Counted from the stretch's first letter, positions 44,529 through 54,841 are shown. The stretch is DNA of 64,000 nt from Aminipila terrae (GCF_010120715.1 NZ_CP047591.1:372001-436000); one strand, 5' to 3'. Notes: generated from the sequence alone by a model not told the origin. A program made the numbers and translations.

Positions 44529-45085
44529 AGTTATTTGTAATAAGTGATACACATGGAGAATTAAATAAAGTATATGAGGTATATAAGACGCTTACCTCTA
44601 TTGATGCCATTATTCATTTAGGGGATTATTTTCAGGATGCTGAAGAACTGAAAAGTAACCTGGGAATTGATGTTATTTCAGTAAAAGGTAATATGGATGG
44701 ATCCTACAGCCAGTCGGATTTTAAAATATTAACTACAGAATGCGGCAAACTATATTTATCTCATGGACACATGGAAAACGTAAAAATGAAATACCAGAAT
44801 ATTTTTTACAGGGCAGAAGAAGAAGGCTGTGTTGCTGCACTTTTTGGTCATACACATAAACCTGTCTTTTCCGAATTTAACGGGATATATCTGATAAATC
44901 CCGGCAGTCTGAGTTTGCCTGCAGATGGTACAAAAGGTTCTTATGCAATTGTAAATACTTCTCCTGAAGGTATCCAGGGTTCCATTGTGTATTATGGCGG
45001 AGAGAAAAAAAATACCGCCTCAAAAACTCCTAAGGTCCAAGGCGGTTACATACGCAGCCTCTTAAATTATAGCGATAGATTTTAA
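44525..45085 (+). CDS. YfcE/MJ0936-family metallophosphodiesterase
   Basis: 186 residues from a TTG start with AGGAGG upstream. Metal-binding motifs are complete: VISDTHGELNKVYEV (D-x-H), IIHLGDYFQDAEEL (G-D), VISVKGNMDGSY (G-N-x-D, here GNMD), YLSHGHMENVKM (G-H) and ALFGHTHKPVFSEF (G-H-x-H). The family hydrolyses phosphodiesters in vitro; the natural substrate is unknown. Translation is coupled to the preceding gene by the TTGA overlap. Confidence 0.9.
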   Translation: MKLFVISDTHGELNKVYEVYKTLTSIDAIIHLGDYFQDAEELKSNLGIDVISVKGNMDGSYSQSDFKILTTECGKLYLSHGHMENVKMKYQNIFYRAEEEGCVAALFGHTHKPVFSEFNGIYLINPGSLSLPADGTKGSYAIVNTSPEGIQGSIVYYGGEKKNTASKTPKVQGGYIRSLLNYSDRF

Positions 45086-45100
45086 TTCTATTGCTATAAT
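45066..45100. terminator. Convergent hairpin between the phosphodiesterase and HD-GYP genes
   Basis: ATTATAGCGATAGA (45066-45079) and TCTATTGCTATAAT (45087-45100) pair with one G-T wobble. The arms are AT-rich and the T-tract is poor, so it is a modest bidirectional terminator. The plus-strand arm overlaps the last codons of the phosphodiesterase gene. Confidence 0.5.
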
Positions 45101-45109
45101 GTTATAAGG

Positions 45110-46195
45110 CTAATCATCTTCCATAATCTCTTCAATATTATTTCTGAGTTCAATAAAAACTTTTGCAATTTCAGGATCAAAGTGAGTCCCACTGGATGCT
45201 TCTATTATTTTAAAGGCCTCTTCACTATCCATAGCCTCCTTATAACATCTCTTGGATACAAGAGCATCAAATACATCTGCAACAGCCATGATTCTGGCAC
45301 TTAAAGGAATGTTTTCCTGGGTCAGCCCCTGTGGATATCCATTACCATTCCATTTCTCATGATGATAGGTAGCAATGTCAAAAGCAATATCAACAAATTC
45401 CTTCTTTTCTATCTTTGCCATTGTTGAACTTATAACATTTCCTCCTTGTTCAGCATGTTTCTTCATAATTTCAAATTCTTCCTCTGTGAGTCCCCCTGGT
45501 TTTTTTAATATAATATCAGAAATACAAATCTTTCCAATGTCATGCATAGGCGCGGCCTTACACAGATTTTCTATGTATTCGTCACTAAGTATGTCTGTAA
45601 ACTTTCCCTTATCTCTTAAAGACCGGGCAATTAATTCCACATACTGGCTTGTCCTTTTTATATGCCCGCCGGTGCTATCGTCCCGACCTTCAATAAGATT
45701 TGCCATGCCTATTATAACTTCCTGCTGAATAGACATCAGTTCCTGCTGCTTGTGTGCCAATTCTTCTGCCTGCTGCAGGATTTGCTTGGATTGATGTCTT
45801 ACGGCATCTTCCAGATTTTTTCTGTATGCCTGTAACTCCAGTGTCCTGTTTATCCTGTTTCTTATCACTTCAGGAACAAAGGGTTTGGATATGAAATCTA
45901 CTGCCCCCATCTTAAAGCACTTTGCTTCTATCTGTGGTTCCGCATTAGCTGTCAAAAAAATTATAGGTATGTTCTTCCATTTTTCATTTTGTTGTAATGC
46001 TTCCATCACTTCAAAGCCGCTCATCTGTGGCATATTAATATCCAGCAAAATTAAATCCGGGACCGCCAAAGACAGAAATTGTAATGCCTTCCTCCCCGAT
46101 AATGCCGCTCCAACTCTATAATCTTTTTCTAAAATGGTCTGAGCTATCTTTATATTTGACCGATTATCATCTACAATCAGGATCATTTGCTGCAT
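45110..46195 (-). CDS. Response regulator with HD-GYP output domain
   Basis: 361 residues. The receiver domain (1-120) has LILLDINMPQMSGFEVMEAL with the phospho-acceptor Asp and FISKPFVPEV with the switch Lys. A coiled-coil linker rich in Gln precedes the HD-GYP domain (about 165-350). The latter has GHIKRTSQYVELIARSL, MHDIGKICISDIILKKPGGL, and YHHEKWNGNGYPQGLTQENI. All metal and GYP residues are present, so it should degrade cyclic di-GMP when phosphorylated. It lies just downstream of the hybrid kinase gene (53-base gap) and is its probable partner. Confidence 0.9.
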   Translation of the reverse strand: MQQMILIVDDNRSNIKIAQTILEKDYRVGAALSGRKALQFLSLAVPDLILLDINMPQMSGFEVMEALQQNEKWKNIPIIFLTANAEPQIEAKCFKMGAVDFISKPFVPEVIRNRINRTLELQAYRKNLEDAVRHQSKQILQQAEELAHKQQELMSIQQEVIIGMANLIEGRDDSTGGHIKRTSQYVELIARSLRDKGKFTDILSDEYIENLCKAAPMHDIGKICISDIILKKPGGLTEEEFEIMKKHAEQGGNVISSTMAKIEKKEFVDIAFDIATYHHEKWNGNGYPQGLTQENIPLSARIMAVADVFDALVSKRCYKEAMDSEEAFKIIEASSGTHFDPEIAKVFIELRNNIEEIMEDD

Positions 46196-46248
46196 ATGCC
46201 TACCTCCAGAAACAAATTAATAAGTGTACCTGTCTAATCTAATTGAAA

Positions 46249-49073
46249 TTATAACTGCCTGAGCATTATACTTATTGCCCTTTTTGCTTCTTCATACTCA
46301 AAGTCCTCCAGTTTTTCACAAATGTCTTTAATATATGGCTTTAGCTGTTCCCCTTTATAAGTATCATAAGAAAGTTCTTTTATGATTTTTTGTGCTTCTA
46401 TAATTTCAAAGTTGCTGATTTTCTCATCCAACTCCATCAATAAGTCTTTTAGTATGTCTTTTTCTATTTCCTTTTCAGGTATATCCTGTCGTATATCAAT
46501 ATTTTCATTGCATTTCAGATTTTTATCAAATCGTTCCAAATATCTGGCAATGTCAGAAACCACCTTCTCATATAATTTTAATAATTGTTCATGATTATGT
46601 AAGATATAAGCTTTATCATTGGACTGACCTGCACATTCCAAAAGCCTAGCCTTCTCAGACAGGACTTCAGCGCCAATCCCCAGGGATGTACTTTTTACAG
46701 CATGAACTAATGTTGTATACAGGTTCCAGTCTTCATCTTCATAAGCCTCCTGAATTTTATCCATTGACTCTCGTCCAATATTTTTATATATTTTTAAAAG
46801 TGCATGATAGTTTTCAATATCTTCGCCAGAGTAAGACAGCCCCATTCTTACATTAATATAATCTCCCAGTTGTTTTTCTAAAATAGTTTTTTCCTTGTTT
46901 AACTCTTTATTCTGATTTTCAAGTTCGGAGGTTTTATGTACTATTTCAGGAGGCAGATATTTAATTAATAAACGCTCTAACCTGCTTCCCTCAATAGGTT
47001 TGGAAATGTAATCTGAAAATCCATAATCAAGATACATTTTCTTGGCATTGGATATGGCATTTGCTGTCAATGCAATCACCGGCGCTGATTTGCACAAATT
47101 ATCATTCATGGATTTCATACATTCAAAGGTCTCAACCCCGTCCAGCCCAGGCATCATATGATCCATAAAGATTATATGATACACATTCTTTGTAATCTTA
47201 TCCAAACACTCTCTTCCACTCACCGCAGTATCTATTTTAAGTTCTGTATTCTTCAAAAGTCCTGTGACTACAGCAAGATTCATAACATTATCATCGACAA
47301 TGAGAATTCTCCCTTCTGGAGCGATAAAACTCTCTTTATAATACTTTCTTTGCTGTATACTTTTCTCATATTGCTCCTGAAAATCTCCAATTGCCTCATG
47401 ACTGACAACAGTCTGAGGTATCTTCGCAGTAAATACAGAGCCTTTTCCATAAACGCTTTTAATGATTAAGTGCCCGTTCATCATATCTAACAGACTCTTG
47501 GTTATATTCAATCCTAGCCCGTGCCTTCAATGCTGCTATTTCTCTGCGTATCTAACCGGGCAAACGATATAAACAGTAAGTTTATCTCTTCTGCTTTAAT
47601 CCCTATTCCTGTATCCTCTACTTCTACAATCAATTCTATATTTTCTTTATCAATTTTATTCCATTTAATACGTAGAGTAACAGAACCACGCAAAGTATAT
47701 TTCACTGCGTTGGTTAAAAGATTCCCAACTATCTGGGTGATTCTTCTTTCATCTCCATTTAATCTATGGGGAATATCCTGTGCAATATCCAGCTTTAAAG
47801 AAAGTCCTTTTTCTTCAGCCTTCTGAGCAATCATATTAACTAAATCACTAAGCATAGAACTTAACTCATAATCAATAGGGGCAATTTCCATTTTTCCTGA
47901 CTCTATTTTGGAAAAATCCAGAATATCATTCACCAGTGAAAGCAGCATTTTCCCTGCATTCTGTATATTTACTGCATATTTAGCAATATTTTCGTTGGCC
48001 GTCTCCCTTAGAATCAGTTCGTCCATCCCCAGCATTGCATTAATAGGTGTTCGTATTTCGTGAGACATATTTGCCAGGAAATCCGATTTTGCCTGGGATG
48101 CAGATTCCGCCAGGCTGACAGGTTTAAGAAGTGCTTTCACTACTACAGATATACTTATGGCACTGATACAAAAACACAGCACAGCCATTATCAGTGCAAA
48201 TTCAATTAACAGATTTTTAACATCCTTTGCCCATACACTCTCTGCAATAGCAATTCCCACATGCCATCCACAACATTCTACATTGCTGATAAAAAAAGCC
48301 CGTTTCTTTCCGTCATAGTCATTAATCCATAATAATTCTTTTGACTTTGTCCCTTTTTCAATCTGTCTGATTAATGGCTTATAAGGGTTTCCCTTCAAAT
48401 CCTGTAAAGCAACAGGCGCATTGTTTACATATCCATATTTCTCGCTTGGATGTACTACCAGCCCATTATTGCTATCCAGTAAGAAGCCATAGGAATCTTC
48501 AGGTACTTCCATGGCATTTATAGTATGTATCATCTGGTCCACAAAAATATCAATGGCAAGAACACCCTCCAGCTTACCGTCAATAATAATTTCTCTTGAA
48601 ATAGTTATAATCTGCCTTCCGGTATCTGTATCTTTATATGCTGTCTGAACAGATAACTTATGTGTACTGGTTGGAACTGTATACCATTTTCTCTTTGTAT
48701 AGTCCATACTTCCATCTGGTACAAAGTCTGTGGCACATACCATATAACTGTCTGGATATTGAAAGAATAAATCATAAACAGTATTATTCATATTTGAGTT
48801 TTTTAGAATCTGATTAAAATACGAGTGTAAATAATTTCTGTCCAGGTTCTTAACTAAAATCATTGATTCCGCAACTGTATTTAAAAAAACTGCTTTTTCC
48901 CATATCCAATTATTAATCTGATTAGCATAATCAGAGGCCAAAATCGAAGCATTTTCAGTACTTTTAGCCTTTAGTTCACTTGAGGCCGCAGAATACCCAA
49001 TAAATGAAGTTAAAGTTATGCAAATTAAACAGATTGAACAGATGATAATTATAAACTTCTTTTGTACACTCAT
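46249..49073 (-). CDS. Hybrid histidine kinase (dCache-HisKA-HATPase-REC-Hpt), frameshifted
   Basis: Reconstructs to about 941 residues from ATG 49073 (AAGAGG upstream; an earlier in-frame TTG lacks a site). An N-terminal helix and a large extracytoplasmic dCache-type sensor (about 45-290; MVCATDFVPDGSMDYTKRKW) lead to a second helix. Then come HisKA (FLANMSHEIRTPINAMLGMD with the phospho-His) and HATPase (VGNLLTNAVKYTL, DTGIGI). One base is missing near 47516 in the G2-box text EGTG-LGLNI. After it follow a receiver domain (HIIFMDHMMPGLDGVETF) and an Hpt domain (LVHAVKSTSLGIGAEVLSEK). It would relay phosphate to the adjacent HD-GYP regulator. Confidence 0.85.
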
Positions 49074-49182
49074 ACGAAACCTCTTGATGTTTTTAACATT
49101 AGTACAATTTGCCAAACATATTTTTTTTATTATACCATTAAATTACATCCAGAAATATACTTTATTATTTTTATTTAATACT

Positions 49183-49246
49183 TTTTTATAAAAAAGTCTG
49201 CATCAGAATTTAAGACATTTGCCATAAATTATTTTGATACAGACTT
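49183..49246 (-). terminator. Terminator of the superoxide dismutase gene
   Basis: Minus-strand AAGTCTGTATCA pairs with TGATGCAGACTT (one mismatch) around a long loop and is followed by TTTTTTAT. It starts a few bases after the stop codon. Confidence 0.75.
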
Positions 49247-49250
49247 ACAA

Positions 49251-49895
49251 TTATACAAATAAAGATTTACATTTAAAATAGTTTTGTAATATCTTGTTCC
49301 AGTCTACCACATTAAACCAGTCCTCAATATAATCAGCTCTTTTATTATAATGCTTTAAATAATAAGCGTGTTCCCAAACATCTATATTTAAGATGGGGCA
49401 TAGATTTAACGGAAACGGAGTATCCTGATTTGCTGTAGTAATAATCTGCAAATCTTGATTTTGGTTTAAGACCAGCCATGCATAGCCAGATCCGAATACA
49501 GATAATGCTGCATTTTTAAATCTGCTTTTAAATTCCTCAAAACTGCCAAACTGGCTGTTTATATCTAAAGCCAAATGGGCAGTTGGTTCTTTATCGTTTA
49601 AACGATTTAACTGACTAAAATAAAATTCATGGTTAAAAACTCCCCCTGCATTGTTTAATATGGGTACCCGTATACATTCAGGAAATAAATCTGCATTACA
49701 AATAAGCTGGACTAAAGTCAAGTCCTGCAATTCCGGGCAATCTTCAAGAATTTTATTTAAATTATCAATATACGTCTGTAAGTGCCTGTCATGATGCAGT
49801 TCCATAGTCTTTGCATCAATGTAAGGTTCCAATGCATCATATGGATACGGCAAAGGAGCATTCTCAAATTTGTAGTGCTGGGTTTGCTGATTCAT
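49251..49895 (-). CDS. Fe/Mn superoxide dismutase family protein
   Basis: 214 residues. The four metal ligands are visible: His in MELHHDRHLQTYIDNLNKIL, His in NNAGGVFNHEFYFSQL, and Asp and His in ILNIDVWEHAYYLKHYNKRA. GSGYAWLVL and DWFNVVDW complete the family pattern. It converts superoxide to peroxide and oxygen in the cytoplasm. The N-terminal FENAPLPYPYDALEPYID is normal for the family, with a short extra N-terminal tail. GGGAGGTGAGATA precedes the ATG. The metal (Fe or Mn) cannot be told from sequence alone. Confidence 0.93.
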   Translation of the reverse strand: MNQQTQHYKFENAPLPYPYDALEPYIDAKTMELHHDRHLQTYIDNLNKILEDCPELQDLTLVQLICNADLFPECIRVPILNNAGGVFNHEFYFSQLNRLNDKEPTAHLALDINSQFGSFEEFKSRFKNAALSVFGSGYAWLVLNQNQDLQIITTANQDTPFPLNLCPILNIDVWEHAYYLKHYNKRADYIEDWFNVVDWNKILQNYFKCKSLFV

Positions 49896-50151
49896 TATCT
49901 CACCTCCCTTTCACCAAAGGTATTCTAAATTGATAGATTCATAAAAATCTTGTGACACAATTTTTCTCTTTTAAAAACTTATTATTGCTATAAGATAAAT
50001 ATACCTAAACCCTTTCCTATTATTTGTCAGAAATTTTTTTATTTTTATTTCAGTAAAATTTGTTTGTCTTATCTATATACATAATTTTCCTTATATGGTA
50101 TCCTTTAAGAGTGTGACTATACAAGTAATTCATTTAAACTAGGAGGAAACC

Positions 50152-50775
50152 ATGAAAAAAATTTTATCTTTATTATTAGTATTCGTTATGTGCTTATCAC
50201 TGTTTTCTTGTGCCAGCACTCCAGCTCCTACAAAAGTTGCTGATACATATTTATCCGCAATAAAAACCAATAATACGGAACAGCTTTCCAAGGTTTATGC
50301 GGGAGATGCTTCTGACCTGAACTTTAAAGAAGAATATGGGGAAATGTCAGATGAAGTAAGCGAAGACTTTTTAAAATCTTTCGCAGAAAAACTTACTTCA
50401 TTTGAATATAAAATTTCAAATGAAGCAATTAAGGATGATAAGGCTACAGTGGATGTAGCTATAAAAACCTATGACTTAGGGAAAGCCTTTACATCTGCGA
50501 TCACTGAATATATGCAGGATGGATTTGGACTAGCCCTTTCCGGAGGTTCTGAAGAAGAACTGAATAAAATGATGCAGGATAAGTTTACCACTGCCCTTGA
50601 CAATGCTACCTTTGACTATGAAAGCACTGTAAAATTGCACCTTTCAAAAACAGATAAAGGATGGGTTGTAGATAAAATTGGCCATAACTCAGAATTTGCA
50701 AATGCACTAACCGGCGGAATTGCTGACGCCAGTAAAGAATTAACCGATGCATTTCAAGACGAAGAAACTGAATAA
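50152..50775 (+). CDS. Lipoprotein of unknown function
   Basis: 207 residues. The N-terminus KKILSLLLVFVMCLSLFSCA is a lipoprotein signal with the lipobox L-F-S-C; mature Cys would be lipid-modified and anchored outside the membrane. The rest (ADTYLSAIKTNNTEQLSKVY, then FEYKISNEAIKDDKATVDVA) resembles DUF4878/DUF5105-type small lipoproteins with a cystatin/NTF2-like fold. ACTAGGAGGAAACC precedes the ATG. It is a single-gene unit with a strong terminator; ligand and role are unknown. Confidence 0.8.
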   Translation: MKKILSLLLVFVMCLSLFSCASTPAPTKVADTYLSAIKTNNTEQLSKVYAGDASDLNFKEEYGEMSDEVSEDFLKSFAEKLTSFEYKISNEAIKDDKATVDVAIKTYDLGKAFTSAITEYMQDGFGLALSGGSEEELNKMMQDKFTTALDNATFDYESTVKLHLSKTDKGWVVDKIGHNSEFANALTGGIADASKELTDAFQDEETE

Positions 50776-50788
50776 TCACACTTACGAA

Positions 50789-50821
50789 AAAGCCGCCCTG
50801 GTTTAAGGAGCGGCTTTTTTT
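50789..50821 (+). terminator. Terminator of the lipoprotein gene
   Basis: AAAAGCCGC and GCGGCTTTT arms around CCTGGTTTAAGGA, followed by a run of Ts. It is a strong Rho-independent terminator 14 bases after the stop codon. Confidence 0.92.
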
Positions 50822-50852
50822 GTGTTAATAAAAGTTACACTAATTGAAAGGA

Positions 50853-50999
50853 CTAAAATCTGTTTTTATCATCATCTACTTTTTCTTTCATTTCATGTAC
50901 CTTTTCTTCAGTCTTATCTAAAATATCTTCTCCCATTTCTCTGAGAGACTCTGAAGTAACTTTTCCTAAATCTTTTAATTTTACGTCACCTAAGTTCAT
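50853..50999 (-). CDS. 48-residue acidic helical peptide
   Basis: A short frame with a good ribosome binding site (GAGGTGAT before AAAATG). The peptide NLGDVKLKDLGKVTSESLRE continues GEDILDKTEEKVHEMKEKVD and ends DDDKNRF. It is highly charged and probably one amphipathic helix or coiled coil, with no membrane segment. I know no family. It is encoded between the lipoprotein terminator and the DUF2149/ExbB operon, and could be the last gene of that operon. Confidence 0.5.
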   Translation of the reverse strand: MNLGDVKLKDLGKVTSESLREMGEDILDKTEEKVHEMKEKVDDDKNRF

Positions 51000-51075
51000 T
51001 TTTATCACCTCAAGAGTATTATGAGCAACTCCAAAGAAAATATGTATTCTTTATGATTTTTGCCCAGAAAGTGAT

Positions 51076-51387
51076 TTATTTTTTAACAATATACATTTTC
51101 CCCGTTTTGGGATCCTCATAAACAAAACCCTTTGAATTATAATCTTCAGACAATGTACCATTTTCTATAGCTTGATCTAAATTTTTCACCTGCATCAAAT
51201 CTTCTTTTGTGATGATATCCGAAACTTTGGAAAGATCTACATTCCAGTTAAGAACCAGTGATACCATCAATCCGCATGAAAATACCAGCATGATATCTAC
51301 CAGATTTGCTACCCCGTCCAAAGGATTAATTTCCTCTTTTTTTGAGCGTAAACTACGCCTGCTCCCGAGTCCACTGTTTCTGATCAT
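51076..51387 (-). CDS. DUF2149 family ExbD-like membrane protein
   Basis: 103 residues. A short basic cytoplasmic N-terminus (NSGLGSRRSLRSKK) leads to a single membrane helix with an acidic residue near its start (VANLVDIMLVFSCGLMVSLV), the place of the functional aspartate in ExbD/TolR/MotB. A ~65-residue extracytoplasmic tail follows. This matches DUF2149, found next to ExbB/TolQ-type channels in archaea and Clostridia. GAGGAGG stands before the ATG, and the gene overlaps the end of the ExbB-like gene by 35 bases. It is the likely stator partner in a proton-driven motor complex. Confidence 0.8.
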   Translation of the reverse strand: MIRNSGLGSRRSLRSKKEEINPLDGVANLVDIMLVFSCGLMVSLVLNWNVDLSKVSDIITKEDLMQVKNLDQAIENGTLSEDYNSKGFVYEDPKTGKMYIVKK

Positions 51388-52008
51388 CGTTAGTTACCTC
51401 CTCTAAAACACATTCCATAACTGCCTCAAAACTGATCATATAATCATCGTACCAACGTTTACGGATATTTGAAATAACAAAACAGACAGCAGCAGTAATA
51501 ACCCCTACAATAGTACTGTCAAAGGCTGAAGCAAAAGACATGGACAAGGTCTGTATGTCTCCTTTTCCTAAAGCCATAACGCCAGGGCCCAGTGGGATTA
51601 AAGTTCCAAGCAGTCCGAACATTGGTCCCAGCTTAGAGACCAGATCTGTAATAGCTGTTGCTTTTTCATATCTTCCTTCTTCTGTTGCCAGAAGCCTCTG
51701 AGCCATTGCAGTCAATGAGGCCCTGGACATATCTCCGGACTCTGTCAACATAAATAAGGCTTCCTTTTGCCTTTTTATTAGAACACTGTTTTCTATTATG
51801 TCTCTAAGGTTTACAGCTCCATCTGCATGGATTTTCCTGATTAGCCCTGGAACATTTTCCCGGGCTTCAGTCTCTCCATGAAAAATTCCACTATTAGATT
51901 GCCAATCTCCCATATAGTAGCTATGATTAAAATAATTAATACAATTGAGCAAGGTATTATAAGTTTCTGTCCTACAATATGCAGGATATAGCCTAGTGAT
52001 AGTTCCAT
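51353..52008 (-). CDS. MotA/TolQ/ExbB proton-channel protein, frameshifted
   Basis: Reconstructs to 218 residues from ATG 52008. The first part reads ELSLGYILHIVGQKLIIPCS and VLIILIIATIWEIGNLIVEF, the usual N-terminal helix of ExbB-type proteins. A one-base loss at CCCGGG (51859-51864) moves the frame. The second part continues ENVPGLIRKIHADGAVNLRD and contains the MotA/ExbB domain helices ITDLVSKLGPMFGLLGTLIP and FASAFDSTIVGVITAAVCFV. The protein would form the proton channel with the DUF2149 protein and turn proton flow into mechanical work on a partner. Here the partners encoded upstream are two surface proteins. Confidence 0.85.
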
Positions 52009-52108
52009 TTTATAAAATCAATCCTTTTCTAATAATTTATTTTTTCTATTATGCATAGAGCTTTATTATATCATTACTGATATTCTCCGTATTCTGAATG
52101 TTTTAAGG

Positions 52109-54841
52109 TTACAAACTGTTCTCAATAGTTCGTGCTACTGCCTCTGCTGCTTGTCCTCTGGTGACATTGCCCTTTACGCTTATCACACCACTTGCGGTCT
52201 TGTTCTTTTGTTTTTCAATATTAAGCATGTAATTATCCAGCATTACCTTCATTTCTTTACCACTAACAAAAGCCCCAGGATGAAATTCATTTTTGTCAAG
52301 GGTAATAATTCCCTCGTGGACTGCCCATTTTTCTGCCTGATAATACCAAGGTTCACCAGTCTGCTGGAAAAAAGTTTCTCCTGAAAGATTGGCTAGCATT
52401 TGCACGAATTCTGCTCTGGTAATGAATTTATCCGGATAATACTTCTGTTCTTTATTTTCTTTTATTACATTTCGCTGTAATAACCAGTTGATATATCTTT
52501 GTTGAGAGCTTTTACCAGTGTCCGAAAATGAAGATTTAGAAGTTGCAAATACATAATTGCTGGTCTTATTGTCCATAATGGTAAATGCATTTCCCTGATC
52601 ATTCCATTTTCCAAACACTACCGGTTTTTTTTCAGGATTAGTTATATATAAATTATTGCCGATGTCACATAACATGGTATCCTTTGTACTTTTACCACTA
52701 AAAGGAATATTCATGGTCATTGGATAAATAAAATCTGAAACCTCTGTCCCTCCTATTTTGGCATGGGTACTATAAATAACTTTATCTCCCGCTTCGCTTT
52801 TTTGTACTGACAAAGTAAGATTATCTCTTATCTGCTTTTCAGTACCTACAGATTCCAAAGCTTTTACAGCATTATCAATTTCACTCTGACTACTATCAAT
52901 TTTTTTTAGTACTTCTACTGCCTGATCATATTTGCTTTTATTATCAGATAAGGCAAGTACAGCTTGCCTGCAGGATAAGTTATTGATTGCTGCGATTTTT
53001 TGGATTAGTGCATCTTTATTTCCCAGTTCCTTTAGGTTCTTTTGTCCCCATTTTTCATCTCCGGCTCCAATATCCGAGCCATATCCATAGAGAGAGAACT
53101 GCCAGCGGACCACATCTCCATCTGACAATTCATAATCTGAAGAACCTTTGGATGGGAATGTATTGTTTACACAATACATCCATCCGCTCCATTTCGAGTA
53201 ATCGAACTCTCCTAAATAGTTTTTGTCATTTCTGCTTGTCAGACTATTTCCGACAGCCTGCTTTATATAATCCGGAATATTTATGTTACTTTCAGTATCA
53301 CCAATAGCGGAAACATAAAACTGGCTTTTTATGGAACCTGTATTTTTATAAGGAATGGATTTTTTCTCTAAAACCTTCAGCAGCGCATCTGCTGCAGAAG
53401 AGCCTTTGGGAACCGTTATCTCATAGGGCTCCAGTATAAAGCCCTGTCCCAGTGAAAATTTCTCCAAATCCATAAATACCTTAATATCTGGCTGCAACTC
53501 CTCATTCTCATTATTTTTTGACACTGTTGCAACTTTTGGCTCTTTTGCTAATTTTTCTTTAATATTTTTGTCTACAAGATAATAAATCTGTGGTTCACAG
53601 TTTCCTTCCTGCAAAATCACTCTGATGATGCCCTTTTTAGGCAGGGAAGTAAAATTAACTGCAGAAGTATAATTTTCATTAATATAGACATTTGTCCTGG
53701 AATCAGTTTCTACTGCAATGCGCATTTTGGAAGACATGTCTACATCATATACGTTTTTATCCTCCTGTAGCAGGATTTTACTGTCATTCACCGTTATTGC
53801 TTTTGGGGCTTTAGTTTTATGTATTACTTCTTTATCTGATTTAGTTCCTATCACAGCATTAATTTCTGGTGACTTTTCTCCTAATGAACCTGCATCCTTA
53901 AAAACTGCATTCTGAACTTTCACGTAACTGATTTTATCAAGTTTTACAGGCAATCCATTCTCATCAACAGCCCAGGAAATATCAATAGGGTCTCCCTGAG
54001 GATCTTTATACTGATTTTCCCTGTATGGATTTGACTGCACTACATCGAATTTATCAGTAAAGATGTTTATGTGTGTGTCCCCATATCCAAAAGCCCAACT
54101 TCCTACTTTGGAATCATCGTAATCTAAGAAGATGCCTTTCACTGTGTTTTTCTGATTATTTTGAACAGCAGGGCTAGTAGTATAAGGTGAACTGGTAACC
54201 GTGCTCACCGGCTTTGGACTTGTAACTCCCTGATTATTTGTATAATTGGAAATATTCTTCCCCGTATTATAATAGGTCATCTCATAGTCCCAAATGGTTG
54301 AGTCTTTATAATGGTCGCTACCAGCGATAGCATACCATTTTTCTCCGTCCTGAGAAACCCAAACCTGCGCCGGCTCAGCAAATGCCATAGAGTTTCTGCC
54401 ATCATTATTATAAGCGCTTGAATTGCCATAAACAATGAAGTCTATCCCGTAGGGGTTTTTATCGCTATTGTCAATAGCATCGTCAAAATGATAGGTAACA
54501 TATCCGCCGAAGTTTCCCAATGATGCACCATTTTGCCAGGACTCTCCTATCTTTCCCTGATACTGAGTACCTGTACAGCTTCCCAGCAGGGAAAGAGGCC
54601 CCAGATAACTCAGTGTTTTATCAAAGTTTCCACCACTGAATTGTCCTGGTGCCAACCAGTATCCTGACACTGCATCAGGTAAATGATAGCCTCCTTTATC
54701 GGTTTTGGTCTGTGTAGTTTCTGCTGACTTATCACCGGTTTGCGCATAACAGAATGCCGTTGACGACAAGGAGCTTGAAATTATAAAACAAAGGAGTAAA
54801 ACCCATATAAAAAGTATTCTAGGATTATATTTTTTTATCAC
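52109..54841 (-). CDS. Secreted DUF4430 and SLH-domain surface protein
   Basis: 910 residues from a GTG start (AGAAGGAAAG upstream). The signal peptide is ILFIWVLLLCFIISSSLSST, then AFCYAQ. A ~280-residue N-terminal domain follows, with YVTYHFDDAIDNSDKNPYGI and AQVWVSQDGEKWYAI, probably a beta-sandwich. At about 455-600 is a DUF4430 (transcobalamin-like) domain: TVPKGSSAADALLKVLEKKS, then YSKWSGWMYCVNNTFP and ELSDGDVVRWQFSLYGYG. A helical spacer and C-terminal SLH repeats (ITRAEFVQMLANLSG; VSGKEMKVMLDNYML) anchor it to the wall. DUF4430 is related to cobalamin-carrier beta domains, so ligand binding is plausible. It sits between the giant protein gene and the ExbB-like gene. Confidence 0.8.
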   Translation of the reverse strand: MIKKYNPRILFIWVLLLCFIISSSLSSTAFCYAQTGDKSAETTQTKTDKGGYHLPDAVSGYWLAPGQFSGGNFDKTLSYLGPLSLLGSCTGTQYQGKIGESWQNGASLGNFGGYVTYHFDDAIDNSDKNPYGIDFIVYGNSSAYNNDGRNSMAFAEPAQVWVSQDGEKWYAIAGSDHYKDSTIWDYEMTYYNTGKNISNYTNNQGVTSPKPVSTVTSSPYTTSPAVQNNQKNTVKGIFLDYDDSKVGSWAFGYGDTHINIFTDKFDVVQSNPYRENQYKDPQGDPIDISWAVDENGLPVKLDKISYVKVQNAVFKDAGSLGEKSPEINAVIGTKSDKEVIHKTKAPKAITVNDSKILLQEDKNVYDVDMSSKMRIAVETDSRTNVYINENYTSAVNFTSLPKKGIIRVILQEGNCEPQIYYLVDKNIKEKLAKEPKVATVSKNNENEELQPDIKVFMDLEKFSLGQGFILEPYEITVPKGSSAADALLKVLEKKSIPYKNTGSIKSQFYVSAIGDTESNINIPDYIKQAVGNSLTSRNDKNYLGEFDYSKWSGWMYCVNNTFPSKGSSDYELSDGDVVRWQFSLYGYGSDIGAGDEKWGQKNLKELGNKDALIQKIAAINNLSCRQAVLALSDNKSKYDQAVEVLKKIDSSQSEIDNAVKALESVGTEKQIRDNLTLSVQKSEAGDKVIYSTHAKIGGTEVSDFIYPMTMNIPFSGKSTKDTMLCDIGNNLYITNPEKKPVVFGKWNDQGNAFTIMDNKTSNYVFATSKSSFSDTGKSSQQRYINWLLQRNVIKENKEQKYYPDKFITRAEFVQMLANLSGETFFQQTGEPWYYQAEKWAVHEGIITLDKNEFHPGAFVSGKEMKVMLDNYMLNIEKQKNKTASGVISVKGNVTRGQAAEAVARTIENSL

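Noticed and set aside
51076..51387. Flagellar MotB or TolR
   Set aside because: The protein is too short, lacks a peptidoglycan-binding OmpA domain and fits DUF2149; no flagellar genes are near.
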